A stretch of 36,300 nt of DNA from assembly GCA_009921265.1 (NCBI GenBank), contig RFYV01000032.1, positions 1 through 36,300 on the forward strand, read 5' to 3'. Within the stretch, counting starts at the first letter, position 1, and every line of letters starts with the position of its first letter. The position numbers and the translations under genes were made by a program. This DNA comes from Betaproteobacteria bacterium. Lineage in GTDB: Bacteria > Pseudomonadota > Gammaproteobacteria > Burkholderiales > Burkholderiaceae_C. Positions 8,846-20,573 of the stretch are shown here, in pieces. Below the pieces are notes generated by a model that saw nothing but the letters and a program-made list of their open reading frames with translations, was not told the DNA's origin and did no database searches.

Positions 8846-10312
8846 TTAGCCCGCCAAATACCCTGCCGTGTATTTTTGAGCCATAGCCACAAACTCTTCC
8901 AACCTTGGGTTGGCAATGCCCTCTTCAGCCATGATTTGCGCAACTTGAGGCGCCAATTCAATAGCCAAGCCCGCATTAAAAAACAACACACGAGAACGCC
9001 GAGCCAAAACATCTTCGACGCTCTGGGCCATTTCGTTGTGCACGGCATAGCGCACGCGGTTAACGGTCGGAGCTTCCGAGGACGGCCCCTCTATTAGATG
9101 CAAATCTTTGGTGGACTTGTGTTGCGGCGGTTTAGGTAATAAGCCCTCATGAGTACAGCGATCCAGAACATCCTCGGCCATGACCCGATACGTGGTCCAT
9201 TTGCCACCTGTGATGGTGACGAGCTTGGACGAATCGATTCCAATAAAGTGCTCTCGGCTGATTTGACTGGTAGCCCCCGACTTTGGATGGGAGTTGGCTT
9301 GAACCAATGGTCTCAAGCCCGCCCATAGACTTTTAATATCTTGTAACGCTGGTGCTTTATTTAAATAAGGCACCACCTGTTGTAAGATGAATTGAATATC
9401 TTCTAAGGTGGGTTGCGGCTCTAGTAAATGTTGCGATTGCAGCGTGTCGGTCGTTCCTAAGATGACTTGTCCCATCCACGGCACGATAAACAGCACCCGA
9501 CCATCTGATGTTTTGGGAATTAATAAGGCCGCATCGTAGGGCCAAAATGATCGATCGACGACCACATGCACACCTTGACTGGCAGTGACAAGGGATGAAT
9601 GATTGGGAGGGCTCATGTTTCGAATATCGTCGACCCAAACTCCTGTTGCATTGATCACACAAGTCGCGTTGATTGTGCAATTGCTTTGCGTCAATGCATC
9701 TTGGAAATTTAAACCTTTCACACAACCATCTTGATGATTGAAGGATTGAACAGGGCAATAATTGACGACATACGCGCCCAATGAATGCGCCGTTCGCGCC
9801 AAAGAAATGGCCAACCGCGCATCGTCAAATTGCGCATCCCAATATTGAACGCCGCCTTTGAGCCCTCGAGCCCTCAAATGGGTATATCGCGATTGAATCT
9901 GCTTTGAATTCAGATGATGCGTTGGCCCCAAACTAGAAGCACCTGCAAGTGCATCGTAAATTTTTAAACCAAGGGTGTAGAGCGTTGTATCCCACCATGA
10001 ATAAGTGGGCACAATAAAAGACAAAGGATGGGCCAAATGGGGTGCATTGCCTAGCAACACACCACGCTCGTGTAATGCTTGATAGATCAACGAGATGTTG
10101 CCTTGCGTCAAATAACGAACACCGCCATGCAAGAGTTTTGTTGAACGCGATGACGTGCCTTTTGCAAAATCTTGCGCCTCTAACAAGACAACGCGGTATC
10201 CTTTGAGTGCGGCTTCCACCGCAACGCCCAATCCTGTGGCGCCTCCTCCAATAATTGCCACGTCAAAATTAGGATTGGTGGACAATTGTTGAAGTTGCGG
10301 TTGTCTTTGCAT
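8846..10312 (-). CDS. glpD: Aerobic glycerol-3-phosphate dehydrogenase
   Basis: FAD-dependent inner-membrane enzyme that oxidises sn-glycerol 3-phosphate to dihydroxyacetone phosphate and passes electrons to quinone. The Rossmann motif IIGGGATGLGVAVEA (about residues 20-34) and the DAO-family block GTSSRSTKLLHGGVRYL (about 52-68) identify it; ITGGKWTTYRVMAED is the conserved distal FAD segment, and EMAQSVEDVLARRSR marks the C-terminal domain. At 488 aa it is slightly short: between DLHLI and VRYAV, where many relatives have a few dozen more residues, only about a dozen remain. It is divergent from glpK across 45 bases. No glpR or glpF is nearby. Confidence 0.92.
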   Translation of the reverse strand: MQRQPQLQQLSTNPNFDVAIIGGGATGLGVAVEAALKGYRVVLLEAQDFAKGTSSRSTKLLHGGVRYLTQGNISLIYQALHERGVLLGNAPHLAHPLSFIVPTYSWWDTTLYTLGLKIYDALAGASSLGPTHHLNSKQIQSRYTHLRARGLKGGVQYWDAQFDDARLAISLARTAHSLGAYVVNYCPVQSFNHQDGCVKGLNFQDALTQSNCTINATCVINATGVWVDDIRNMSPPNHSSLVTASQGVHVVVDRSFWPYDAALLIPKTSDGRVLFIVPWMGQVILGTTDTLQSQHLLEPQPTLEDIQFILQQVVPYLNKAPALQDIKSLWAGLRPLVQANSHPKSGATSQISREHFIGIDSSKLVTITGGKWTTYRVMAEDVLDRCTHEGLLPKPPQHKSTKDLHLIEGPSSEAPTVNRVRYAVHNEMAQSVEDVLARRSRVLFFNAGLAIELAPQVAQIMAEEGIANPRLEEFVAMAQKYTAGYLAG

Positions 10313-10327
10313 GTTTGGATTTTGAAT

Positions 10328-10343
10328 ATCTTATTTTAAAGAT
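10328..10343. promoter_or_regulatory. Inverted repeat in the glpD-glpK divergent gap
   Basis: ATCTT and AAGAT arms flank six bases in the 45-base gap between the divergent glpD and glpK starts. The gap is too short for two full separate promoters outside coding DNA, so control elements must overlap. The repeat might be an operator, but five-base arms in AT-rich DNA are weak evidence. Confidence 0.25.
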
Positions 10344-10357
10344 TAAAGGTGCGGTGA

Positions 10358-11767
10358 ATGAAATTTTTATTAGCTATTGATCAAGGAACATCCAGTTGCA
10401 GAAGCTTGTTGTTTGATGAGCATGGCCATATCACCAGCTTGTCACAAAAGGAGTTCAAACAAATTTATCCTCAACCTGGATGGGTGGAGCATAACGCGGA
10501 TGAAATTTGGCGTTGTCAACTGAGCACCATGCAAGATGTGATTCAAACAGCTGGAATTGATGCAAAAAATATTGCAGGCATTGGCATTACCAATCAACGT
10601 GAAACCACGGTTGTGTGGGACGGCTTAACCGATTTGGTGAAACAAAAAACAGGACTCGTGATTGATCCTTATTTCAGCGGAACTAAAGTTGCGTGGATTT
10701 TGGATCGTGTGAAGGGCGCGCACGAATTGGCGTGCGCGGGTCATTTGGCTTTTGGCACGATTGACAGTTGGTTGATTTGGCGACTGACAAACGGCCAATC
10801 GCATGTGACGGATGTGAGCAACGCATCACGCACGATGATGTTTGATATTCAAACGCATCAATGGGACGATCAATTAATTGAGTGTTTGAATGTGCCACGG
10901 GGCATCTTGCCGCATGTGTTGCCTTCATGCGCAGATTTTGGAATCGCAGATGCGCAATGGTTGGGGCATGCAATACCAATTGCTGGCGTAGCGGGCGATC
11001 AACAAAGTGCTTTGTTTGGTCAAGCTTGCTGGAAATCAGGCATGGCAAAAAATACATATGGCACGGGTTGCTTCATGTTGATGAATACAGGCCCTCAATT
11101 GGTGAATAGTCAAAATGGATTGATTGGTACGCACTGCGCACAAAGCGATACACAATCTCAATATGCACTGGAAGGCAGTGTGTTCATGGGTGGCGCTATT
11201 GTGCAATGGTTGCGTGATGGTTTGGGCATGATTCAAAGCAGTCGTGAAGTCGAAGCATTGGCATCTTCCGTTGAGACATCCGATGGCGTGGTGATGGTGC
11301 CCGCATTCACAGGACTCGGCGCACCTTATTGGCAATCGCAAGCACGTGGCATGATCACAGGGATGACGCGGGGCACCCATCGCGCGCACATTGCGCGCGC
11401 TGCATTAGAGTGCATTGCTTTTCAAAGTGCGGCTTTGTATTTTGCGATGATGAAAGACGTTGCGCAGTTGGGCCACATTGCAGCACAAGGTTTGCGAGTG
11501 GATGGTGGGGCTTGTATTAACAATTTGTTGATGCAAATGCAAGCCGATGTATTGGGCTTGCCCGTGATTCGTCCGTCGGCGATTGAAACAACGGCGCTCG
11601 GCGCGGCTTATTTGGCGGGCCTGCAAGTGGGTGTATTTGGCAGCACAGATGATTTATCGGCACATTGGAAAATCGAACGCATCTTCGAACCTAAAATTTC
11701 ACGTGACCAGGCCATTAGCATGATGTCATCTTGGGAGCATGCGGTGAGGCAAGCGGTTACTTTGTGA
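10358..11767 (+). CDS. glpK: Glycerol kinase with an internal deletion
   Basis: ATP-dependent kinase making sn-glycerol 3-phosphate, the substrate of the divergent GlpD. FGGY-family features are clear: LLAIDQGTSSCRSLLFD (residues 4-20), GITNQRETTVVWD (about 76-88), KTGLVIDPYFSGTK, AGDQQSALFGQ and KNTYGTGCFMLMNTG. The protein is 469 aa against about 500 normally. After VVWD (residue 88) it jumps straight to GLTDLVKQKTG, so about 28 residues are missing, including the VWQxRRT block that carries the glycerol-contacting Trp103 of the E. coli enzyme. Other substrate residues (the Arg-Glu of NQRET, the Tyr of DPYFSG, the Asp-Gln of GDQQ) remain. The frame is intact, but activity is doubtful. Confidence 0.88.
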   Translation: MKFLLAIDQGTSSCRSLLFDEHGHITSLSQKEFKQIYPQPGWVEHNADEIWRCQLSTMQDVIQTAGIDAKNIAGIGITNQRETTVVWDGLTDLVKQKTGLVIDPYFSGTKVAWILDRVKGAHELACAGHLAFGTIDSWLIWRLTNGQSHVTDVSNASRTMMFDIQTHQWDDQLIECLNVPRGILPHVLPSCADFGIADAQWLGHAIPIAGVAGDQQSALFGQACWKSGMAKNTYGTGCFMLMNTGPQLVNSQNGLIGTHCAQSDTQSQYALEGSVFMGGAIVQWLRDGLGMIQSSREVEALASSVETSDGVVMVPAFTGLGAPYWQSQARGMITGMTRGTHRAHIARAALECIAFQSAALYFAMMKDVAQLGHIAAQGLRVDGGACINNLLMQMQADVLGLPVIRPSAIETTALGAAYLAGLQVGVFGSTDDLSAHWKIERIFEPKISRDQAISMMSSWEHAVRQAVTL

Positions 11768-11796
11768 ATCAAATGATTTTTAAACTGGAATAGTTA

Positions 11797-12621
11797 ATGA
11801 CCTCTGAATTTTTAAATGTGCAATTGGCTTTTATTGGTGGCGGTAATATGGCCAGCGCCATGATCAAGGGTCTTATTGCACGCAACCTCAATCCACAACA
11901 CATTCATGTGGTGGAACCTTTGCAAGAAGCGCGTGCACGGTTATCTCAAATGGGCGTGGTCGTTCATGACCGTGCCAACGAAAGTTTAAAAAATACAAGC
12001 TTGGTCGTTTGGGCCGTCAAGCCTCAAATGTTTCGTGCAGCTGCAGCGCCTTGCGCAGCGTTAACACGAAATGTTTTGCATCTGAGTGTGGCCGCTGGCA
12101 TTCGAAGCGAGAGCATCGCTAATTGGCTGGATACTGAACGTATTGTTCGTGCAATGCCCAATACGCCTGCTTTGGTTTCGTTGGGACAAACGGGTTTGTT
12201 TGCGCGATCAGCCGTGAGTACACAAGACCGCAGTTTGATTGAAGCATTGATTGCCACAACCGGACAATTTCTTTGGGTGGATGAAGAATCCAAACTCGAT
12301 GCGGTAACCGCGCTTTCGGGTTCGGGGCCCGCTTATGTGTTTTATTTTTTAGAAGCGATGATTGAAGCGGGCACACAGTTAGGTCTGTCGTCTGAGCAAT
12401 CGCGGCAATTGGCCATTGGCACGTTTGTGGGTGCGTCTGAGTTGGCGCGAGCCAGCAACGAGTCCCCTGCTGTTTTGCGCGAAAGAGTCACATCCAAAGG
12501 TGGCACAACACATGCCGCTTTGAGCGTGCTGCAAGAACATCATTTGGGTGAACTATTTGAAAAGGCAATTGTGGCGGCAAGTCATCGAGCGCAGCAATTA
12601 GGTGAAGAGTTTGGCAAATGA
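11797..12621 (+). CDS. proC: Pyrroline-5-carboxylate reductase
   Basis: Last enzyme of proline synthesis: reduces 1-pyrroline-5-carboxylate with NAD(P)H in the cytoplasm. The 274-aa protein has the N-terminal nucleotide-binding motif FIGGGNMASAMIKGL (about residues 12-26), RAMPNTPALV (about 118-127), and the C-terminal family signature around ALSGSGPAYVFYFLEAM and RERVTSKGGTTHAAL. It lies 29 bases after glpK on the same strand and could be co-transcribed with it. Confidence 0.96.
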   Translation: MTSEFLNVQLAFIGGGNMASAMIKGLIARNLNPQHIHVVEPLQEARARLSQMGVVVHDRANESLKNTSLVVWAVKPQMFRAAAAPCAALTRNVLHLSVAAGIRSESIANWLDTERIVRAMPNTPALVSLGQTGLFARSAVSTQDRSLIEALIATTGQFLWVDEESKLDAVTALSGSGPAYVFYFLEAMIEAGTQLGLSSEQSRQLAIGTFVGASELARASNESPAVLRERVTSKGGTTHAALSVLQEHHLGELFEKAIVAASHRAQQLGEEFGK

Positions 12622-12701
12622 ATCGCATTTTGACAAGTTTTGATTCTTTTGAAGAGTCGTGCGACAATGTATCAAATTCAAATTTCTATAGGAATCAATC
12701 G

Positions 12702-12911
12702 ATGTTTAAATTATTTATTGCCATTTGCGCTACTTTAGTGATGGCTTTGCCGATATTAAGCACCGCTCAAAGCACCCCCAATCCAACCACTCAAGCAGCA
12801 CCTGCGACAACGCCTGCCGCTGAGCCTGCAGCAATGTCAGACAAGAAGCCCAAAGCAGCCAAGAAAGCCAAAAAGAAAAAATCAAAGAAGGCTAAAAATG
12901 CAAAATCTTGA
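12702..12911 (+). CDS. Small exported Lys/Ala-rich protein
   Basis: I do not recognise a family. The 69-aa protein has a clear signal peptide (MFKLFIAICATLVMALPILSTAQS with a likely cut after an Ala near residue 22), a Pro/Ala/Thr-rich middle, and a strongly basic C-terminus of lysine and alanine repeats resembling a histone H1 tail. I chose the ATG at 12702 because AGGA precedes it and a signal peptide follows; the frame can be read from 12618, overlapping proC, but that extension lacks sense. A terminator follows 18 bases later. The tail could bind polyanions such as lipopolysaccharide or DNA; that is inference. Confidence 0.6.
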   Translation: MFKLFIAICATLVMALPILSTAQSTPNPTTQAAPATTPAAEPAAMSDKKPKAAKKAKKKKSKKAKNAKS

Positions 12912-12928
12912 TTGATTTTTAAATTTAT

Positions 12929-12955
12929 AAAATCACTTATTAAAGTGGTTTTTTT
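12929..12955. terminator. Rho-independent terminator, probably bidirectional
   Basis: AATCACTT (12931-12938) pairs with AAGTGGTT (12943-12950) around ATTA, with one G-U pair, and a T-run to 12955 follows. The A-run on the other side means it can also end transcription of the convergent ubiA. Confidence 0.7.
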
Positions 12956-12967
12956 CGTGCGCATTTT

Positions 12968-13879
12968 TTATTGAAATGCAAAACCCACAACAACACCTGC
13001 AAATAATGTGGCGCACAACCAATGATTTTGTCTAAAGGCTTTGAAACAGTTGTCTCGATTGCGGTATTTAATTAATTGGAAATGCCAGATTACTTGTAAA
13101 AAGGCCAATGCGCATGCAACATAAACAGGCCATCCGAGTTGATACGGCATGACTAAGGCCATCCAACTGATTAAAAATAAAACATAAAACAAGACAATCG
13201 CTTTGACCTCGTGATGAGCTAATGTGATGGCCGATGTTTGTATCCCGATTTGCAAATCATCATCGCGATCGACCATTGCATATTCGGTGTCATAGGCCAA
13301 TACCCAAAACAAATTACTGAACAACATCAACCAAGCTTGTAATTCAACTGCATCCCACACACCTACCAAACTTAAATCACCACCGCGAACAGCAGAAAAA
13401 GCCATGGGGATACCAAAGCTAAAAGCAATACCCAACACGGCTTGAGGAATGGCAACAAATCGTTTCGCATAAGGGTATGCAATGGTGATGACCACTGCTG
13501 CGAACGACCAAACAACGGTGACTGCGTTGGTGGTGAGCACCAATGCAAATGCACACAGTGCCAATAATGCGCCGAATTGAAGTGCTTGTCGAACGCTGAG
13601 TTGTCCGCTGGTAACGGGTCTTTGTGCAGTGCGTTTGACGTGTTTGTCAAACTCGCGATCGGCCACATCATTGATGCAACATCCCGCGCTGCGCATCAAT
13701 ATGGTTCCGAGCACAAACACCAATAACAAGTGCCAACTAGGCGAACCCATGGACGCAATCCATAAAGCAGTGAGTGATGGCCACAGCAGCAGCAGCCAAC
13801 CCTCAGGTCTGTCCCAACGAATGAGATTTAAATAAAGTTGCAAGCGCGAGCCTGTGGTGTTGGGTTCTGTCACGATCAT
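12968..13879 (-). CDS. ubiA: 4-hydroxybenzoate polyprenyltransferase
   Basis: Integral membrane prenyltransferase that attaches the polyprenyl tail to 4-hydroxybenzoate in ubiquinone synthesis. The two Asp-rich motifs are present: [20 protein letters not shown] near residue 86, and [17 protein letters not shown] near residue 196. Several hydrophobic helices and [12 protein letters not shown] near the N-terminus fit the family. I set the start at [10 protein letters not shown] (303 aa), ten bases after the oxyR stop; the longer frame would overlap oxyR. Third gene of a recG-oxyR-ubiA run. Confidence 0.93.
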   Translation of the reverse strand: MIVTEPNTTGSRLQLYLNLIRWDRPEGWLLLLWPSLTALWIASMGSPSWHLLLVFVLGTILMRSAGCCINDVADREFDKHVKRTAQRPVTSGQLSVRQALQFGALLALCAFALVLTTNAVTVVWSFAAVVITIAYPYAKRFVAIPQAVLGIAFSFGIPMAFSAVRGGDLSLVGVWDAVELQAWLMLFSNLFWVLAYDTEYAMVDRDDDLQIGIQTSAITLAHHEVKAIVLFYVLFLISWMALVMPYQLGWPVYVACALAFLQVIWHFQLIKYRNRDNCFKAFRQNHWLCATLFAGVVVGFAFQ

Positions 13880-13889
13880 CCAATAAAAA

Positions 13890-14852
13890 TTAAGACAAGC
13901 GATGAACGCCTGGCAAATCACACGCATAAATAGAATTGCGCAAAGCGGCTATGGCTTCGTAACGGGTAAAACTTTTTCGCCAAGCCAATACAACCCGACG
14001 CGTGGGCGGTGCATCGGTACCATCCACAATGGGCAAGTAGCGAATATAACTATCAGCACTTTTTTTGCGATGGGTTTGAGACTCTAAAGCTTCTTTGGGC
14101 ACAGATAGGCGCGGCACTAATGTGACGCCCATGCCTGCTGCGACCATGTGTTTGATGGTTTCTAAAGATGAGCCTTCAAAACTTTTTCGAATGCCTTCTG
14201 CGTTGCTAGAAAAACGCGCAAATTCTGGACACACTTCGAGCACGTGATCGCGAAAGCAATGTCCATTACCCAATAACAACATGGTTTCGGATTTGAGTTG
14301 TTGTACGGTGAGCGATGGATGTGATACCAACGGATGATTGCTGGGTAAGGCCGCCATGAATGGTTCGTCGTACAAAGGCGCAACCGCCAAACCTGTATCG
14401 GGAAAAGGCTCGGCCATGATGGCGCAATCGATTTCTCCAGTGCGCAACATCTCGAGCAATCGAACAGTGAAATTTTCTTGCAACATGAGTGGCATCTGCG
14501 GAGATTTTTCGATTGCGTATCGCACGAGCTCGGGCAGTAAATAAGGCGCGATGGTGTAAATAACGCCTAATTTGAGCGGGCCTGCGAGTGGGTCTTTGCC
14601 ACGCTTGGCAATTTCTTTGATGAGACTGGCTTGCTCAATCACGCTTTGCGCTTGACGAATGATTTCTTCACCCAAAGGTGTAACGGTGACTTCGTTGGCG
14701 TTACGCTCAAAGATTTTGACTTCTAATTCGTCTTCTAATTTTTTGATGGCAACCGACAGCGTGGGTTGCGATACAAAACAAGCGTCGGCCGCACGTCCGA
14801 AATGTTTTCCGCGAGCAACGGCAACGATGTATTTGAGTTCGGTCAGTGTCAT
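13890..14852 (-). CDS. oxyR: LysR-type hydrogen peroxide sensor OxyR
   Basis: Transcription factor that senses peroxide through a thiol switch. The N-terminal winged helix-turn-helix ([40 protein letters not shown]) is followed by the LysR effector domain. The redox pair is Cys199 and Cys208 in [14 protein letters not shown], the same numbering as E. coli OxyR, which makes the assignment firm. At 320 aa it is full length. It starts nine bases after recG stops and is followed by ubiA. No katG or ahpC lies nearby. Confidence 0.95.
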   Translation of the reverse strand: MTLTELKYIVAVARGKHFGRAADACFVSQPTLSVAIKKLEDELEVKIFERNANEVTVTPLGEEIIRQAQSVIEQASLIKEIAKRGKDPLAGPLKLGVIYTIAPYLLPELVRYAIEKSPQMPLMLQENFTVRLLEMLRTGEIDCAIMAEPFPDTGLAVAPLYDEPFMAALPSNHPLVSHPSLTVQQLKSETMLLLGNGHCFRDHVLEVCPEFARFSSNAEGIRKSFEGSSLETIKHMVAAGMGVTLVPRLSVPKEALESQTHRKKSADSYIRYLPIVDGTDAPPTRRVVLAWRKSFTRYEAIAALRNSIYACDLPGVHRLS

Positions 14853-14861
14853 TGTTGAAGT

Positions 14862-16946
14862 TTACGCTTTTAAGTAGTCAGATTTTCCACCGAGCCATCG
14901 GTTGATATGCTGTGTGGCCATATCTGAATATTGATCGAGCATCACGGGGGCCAAGGCTCGCGCCCAATCGAGCAAATCCAAATCGACGGCAAGATCTGCA
15001 AACCGCAACATCGCCGCACCCGACTGACGCGCACCCAAAAATTCACCAGGGCCGCGAATCTCTAAATCTCTGCGTGCAATTTCAAATCCATCGTTGGTTT
15101 GCGCCATCGCACGCAAACGATCGCGCGCGGTTTCACTCAATCGACCATGCTCTGCCGTGGAGTACAACAAAATGCACGCCGATGCTGCGGCACCCCTGCC
15201 CACGCGACCGCGCAGTTGATGCAGTTGACTCAAACCAAATCTTTCGGCGTGTTCAATCACCATCAATGATGCATTGGGCACATCCACTCCCACTTCGATT
15301 ACTGTTGTGCTCACCAGCAGGCCCATTTGCCTTGATGTGAACAACGACATGACGGCTTTTTTTTCTGCAACAGGCATGCGCGAATGCAACAAGCCCACCA
15401 CCACACCAGGCAATGATTGCGTTAAGTCGTCGTGCGTTTGTGTGGCATTGGTGAGGTCGAGTACTTCGCTCTCTTCAATCAAAGGACAAACCCAATAGAC
15501 TTGTCGGCCCTCATTGAGTTGCGCACGAATGCGCTCAATCACTTCATCACGCCTAGCATCGGACACCACTTTGGTGACAACGGGTGTTCGACCAGGTGGC
15601 AATTCATCGATAGTTGATACATCGAGGTCGGCGTAATAACTCATGGCCAAGGTTCTTGGAATCGGTGTGGCACTCATCATCAACAAATGTGGTTCTTGTG
15701 CTTGAGCGTTTTTGTCGCTGATTAATTTTTGTCTCAAGGCCAAACGCTGCGCCACGCCAAAGCGATGTTGTTCATCGATGATGGCCAATCCAAGCGCATG
15801 AAAATGCACGTGTTGTTGAATGACCGCATGCGTGCCCACCACCAATGCGGCTTGTCCATTGGCAATCACTTCCAACATAGCGTTCCGCTCTTTTTTCTTT
15901 TGACTGCCAGTGAGCCATGCCACACGCAATCCGCGTGGCGAGAAGATGGGCTCTAACCAATCGGTGAGCTTTCGAAAATGTTGTTCTGCCAAAATTTCTG
16001 TGGGTGCCATGAGTGCGCATTGCCATCCTGCATCAATGGCTTGAACCGCGGCAATCGCCGCAACTACGGTTTTGCCAGAACCCACGTCGCCTTGCAACAA
16101 ACGATGCATCGGAATTTGTTTTGATAAATCTTTTTGTATTTCTTGCATGACGCGTTGTTGTGCAGGGGTCAATGCAAAAGGCAACACCGCCATCAATTGT
16201 TCAACCAATTGGGAGGATTGCGCATTAGGCGTGAGAGGTGGCGCGCGTAAAAATGCGCGTTCGCGTTTGGATTGCAATTGAGAGAGTTGTTGGGCCAACA
16301 ATTCTTCGGCTTTGAGTCGTTGCCATGCGGGATGCGTTTTGTCATCGAGTTGCGCCATCGACACATCAACCGATGGATGATGCAAAAAAACGAGTGCATC
16401 TTGCAAACGCCATGTGTGGAGTGGCCAATTAGGTTGTGGAATTGTTTCTGTGAACAAACCAGTTTTGATGGCGCGCGCTAATCCACCTTGTACGGCTTTT
16501 CGAATATACGCTTGCGGCAATAAAGCGGTTGTAGGGTACACGGGCGTGAGCGCAGTTGCAAGTGCACCACCTGCACCCTGCACTGTTGGATGCATCATGG
16601 TTTTGCCCATCAATACGCCGCGAACCTCACCCCGCAAACGCACTTTACGCCCTACTTCCAATGCCTTTTGCATATTGGGATAAAAATTAAAAAATCGCAA
16701 ACTGCATGTATCGGTACCGTCATCGACCACCGCTAACAATTGGCGACGCGGCTTGAACACCACTTGACAAGATTTGACCGTGGCTTCAATTTGCACGGTG
16801 TCGCCATCGCGCGCATCGCGCAAAGCAACAATCGATGTTTCGTCTTCATAACGAAAAGGCAAATGCAATGCCATATCCACATCGCGCACCAATCCCATTT
16901 TGCGCAAGGCTTTTTGGGGGGCTGATAGAGGTTTATTGTCGGTCAT
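14862..16946 (-). CDS. recG: ATP-dependent DNA helicase RecG
   Basis: Branched-DNA helicase that reverses stalled forks and processes Holliday junctions. The 694-aa protein has an N-terminal wedge/OB domain (about 60-160), Walker A GDVGSGKT (about 290), the DEQH-type Walker B in AIIDEQHRFG, and helicase motif VI in HQLRGRVGRG. I chose the ATG opening MTDNKPLSAPQKALRKMGL; the 15-residue upstream extension in frame has no family match. It leads the recG-oxyR-ubiA run and is divergent from queA. Confidence 0.96.
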   Translation of the reverse strand: MTDNKPLSAPQKALRKMGLVRDVDMALHLPFRYEDETSIVALRDARDGDTVQIEATVKSCQVVFKPRRQLLAVVDDGTDTCSLRFFNFYPNMQKALEVGRKVRLRGEVRGVLMGKTMMHPTVQGAGGALATALTPVYPTTALLPQAYIRKAVQGGLARAIKTGLFTETIPQPNWPLHTWRLQDALVFLHHPSVDVSMAQLDDKTHPAWQRLKAEELLAQQLSQLQSKRERAFLRAPPLTPNAQSSQLVEQLMAVLPFALTPAQQRVMQEIQKDLSKQIPMHRLLQGDVGSGKTVVAAIAAVQAIDAGWQCALMAPTEILAEQHFRKLTDWLEPIFSPRGLRVAWLTGSQKKKERNAMLEVIANGQAALVVGTHAVIQQHVHFHALGLAIIDEQHRFGVAQRLALRQKLISDKNAQAQEPHLLMMSATPIPRTLAMSYYADLDVSTIDELPPGRTPVVTKVVSDARRDEVIERIRAQLNEGRQVYWVCPLIEESEVLDLTNATQTHDDLTQSLPGVVVGLLHSRMPVAEKKAVMSLFTSRQMGLLVSTTVIEVGVDVPNASLMVIEHAERFGLSQLHQLRGRVGRGAAASACILLYSTAEHGRLSETARDRLRAMAQTNDGFEIARRDLEIRGPGEFLGARQSGAAMLRFADLAVDLDLLDWARALAPVMLDQYSDMATQHINRWLGGKSDYLKA

Positions 16947-16988
16947 TGCCAATGTTGCAAAGAGTGATTTAGAAAATGTAACAATATA

Positions 16989-17017
16989 CACATATTCACT
17001 TGGAAAGGGTCTGTCAA
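16989..17017 (-). promoter_or_regulatory. Candidate promoter for recG-oxyR-ubiA
   Basis: The minus strand shows a perfect TTGACA, 17 bases, then TATGTG, in the gap between queA and recG. The -35 is ideal but the -10 matches only in its first half. It would give a leader of about 35 bases to the recG ATG. Confidence 0.4.
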
Positions 17018-17030
17018 GCCCTCAAGCATC

Positions 17031-19275
<2,245 letters not shown>

Positions 19276-19279
19276 GCAA

Positions 19280-20572
19280 TTAACTCAACACGCGCCATGC
19301 TTTGCTAAAAAAATCTACACGGCCAAAGTTACCTGACTTTAAACTGATGTGCAAACCTTGCGACGCACTGAAAGACGAGTGCGCATAACACCACGGCACA
19401 CCAGGATCAATTTGCGGGCCGATTTGCAACTGAGTTACTTGCAATGCTTGGACGCAAGAACCCGATGTTTCGCCACCTGCAACCAACAATTGAGAAACAC
19501 CCAATCGCACCAAACCTTGCGTCAATTGAGCCAATGTCTGCTCGATCATGACACCCGACGCTTCAACGCCCCAACGCTTTTGAACGTCTTGCACACGCGC
19601 CGGATCTGCTGTTGAATAAATCAAAACCGCTTGTTTTGAAACCAAGAGTTGCGCCCATTGCAATGCTTTTTCAATTTGCGCTTGCTTAGCTTGCTCGGTG
19701 TCCAGTTGCATCACGTCAATTTCAAATGCAGGTTGTCCGCTTTGTTTGAAATGCGCGACTTGCGCTTGCGTAGCCTGCGAACAACTCCCCGACACAATCG
19801 CTTGAAAACCTTTGGCGGATGGCAACAAACTCGATTTCGCGTTGGGCGTTAAATGCCAATTGGCAGGCAATCCAATGGCTACACCCGAGCCTGCAGTTAC
19901 CAAGGGTCTATTTTTTAAAGCGGGACCTAATCGAATCAAATCATCGTTGCTCAGCGCATCCACAACTGCGATTTGGACGCCTTGTGTTTTTAGTTCATTG
20001 ATACATTGGGTAATCGCAGCACTTCCTTTAGCAATGACCTTATAGGAAATCAATCCAACTTTTTTTTGTGATTGCGCTTGCAGAACACGAACCAAATTAG
20101 AGTCGCGCATTGGTGTGAGCGGGTGATCTTTCATGCCGCTTTCGCCAAGCAACACATCGCCCACAAATAAATAACCGTTGCATACCGTGCGATGGTTGTC
20201 GGGAAACGCAGGCGTGGCAATGGTGAAGTCGGTGTTGAGTGCGTCCATCAATGCGTCGGTAACGGGTCCGATGTTGCCACGTGTATTGCCCTCATACCAA
20301 CTATCAAACGTGGAGCAATATTTAAAATAAATTTGTTGTGCGCCTTGCGCTTGCAACCATTTCAAAGCATGCAGTGATTGCTCAATAGCAAGGTCGGGCT
20401 TGATGGTGCGTGATTTAAGCGCAACCACTACCGCATCTACATCTGATCGCAAAGGTTCACGGGGAACGCCGATGGTCTGCACCACGCGCATACCTGCGCG
20501 CACCAAATTGTTGGCCAAGTCGGTCGCGCCTGTGAAGTCATCTGCAATGCATCCCAAAATAATCTTGGGCAT
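19280..20572 (-). CDS. Four-carbon acid sugar kinase (OtnK/DUF1537 family)
   Basis: Member of the four-carbon acid sugar kinase family, whose studied members phosphorylate D-erythronate, D- or L-threonate and related acids. The 430-aa protein has the N-terminal substrate domain (ILGCIADDFTGATDLANNLV, residues 5-24; YFKYCSTFDSWYEGNTRGNIG, near 107-127 in part) and the C-terminal nucleotide domain (LLVAGGETSGS). The start MPKIILG lies one base after the FIST stop (TGATATG), so translation is coupled. The usual partners, an OtnC-type aldolase, OtnI isomerase or PdxA2 dehydrogenase, are not adjacent, so the substrate cannot be inferred. It meets tgt tail to tail. Confidence 0.88.
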   Translation of the reverse strand: MPKIILGCIADDFTGATDLANNLVRAGMRVVQTIGVPREPLRSDVDAVVVALKSRTIKPDLAIEQSLHALKWLQAQGAQQIYFKYCSTFDSWYEGNTRGNIGPVTDALMDALNTDFTIATPAFPDNHRTVCNGYLFVGDVLLGESGMKDHPLTPMRDSNLVRVLQAQSQKKVGLISYKVIAKGSAAITQCINELKTQGVQIAVVDALSNDDLIRLGPALKNRPLVTAGSGVAIGLPANWHLTPNAKSSLLPSAKGFQAIVSGSCSQATQAQVAHFKQSGQPAFEIDVMQLDTEQAKQAQIEKALQWAQLLVSKQAVLIYSTADPARVQDVQKRWGVEASGVMIEQTLAQLTQGLVRLGVSQLLVAGGETSGSCVQALQVTQLQIGPQIDPGVPWCYAHSSFSASQGLHISLKSGNFGRVDFFSKAWRVLS

Positions 20573-20573
20573 A

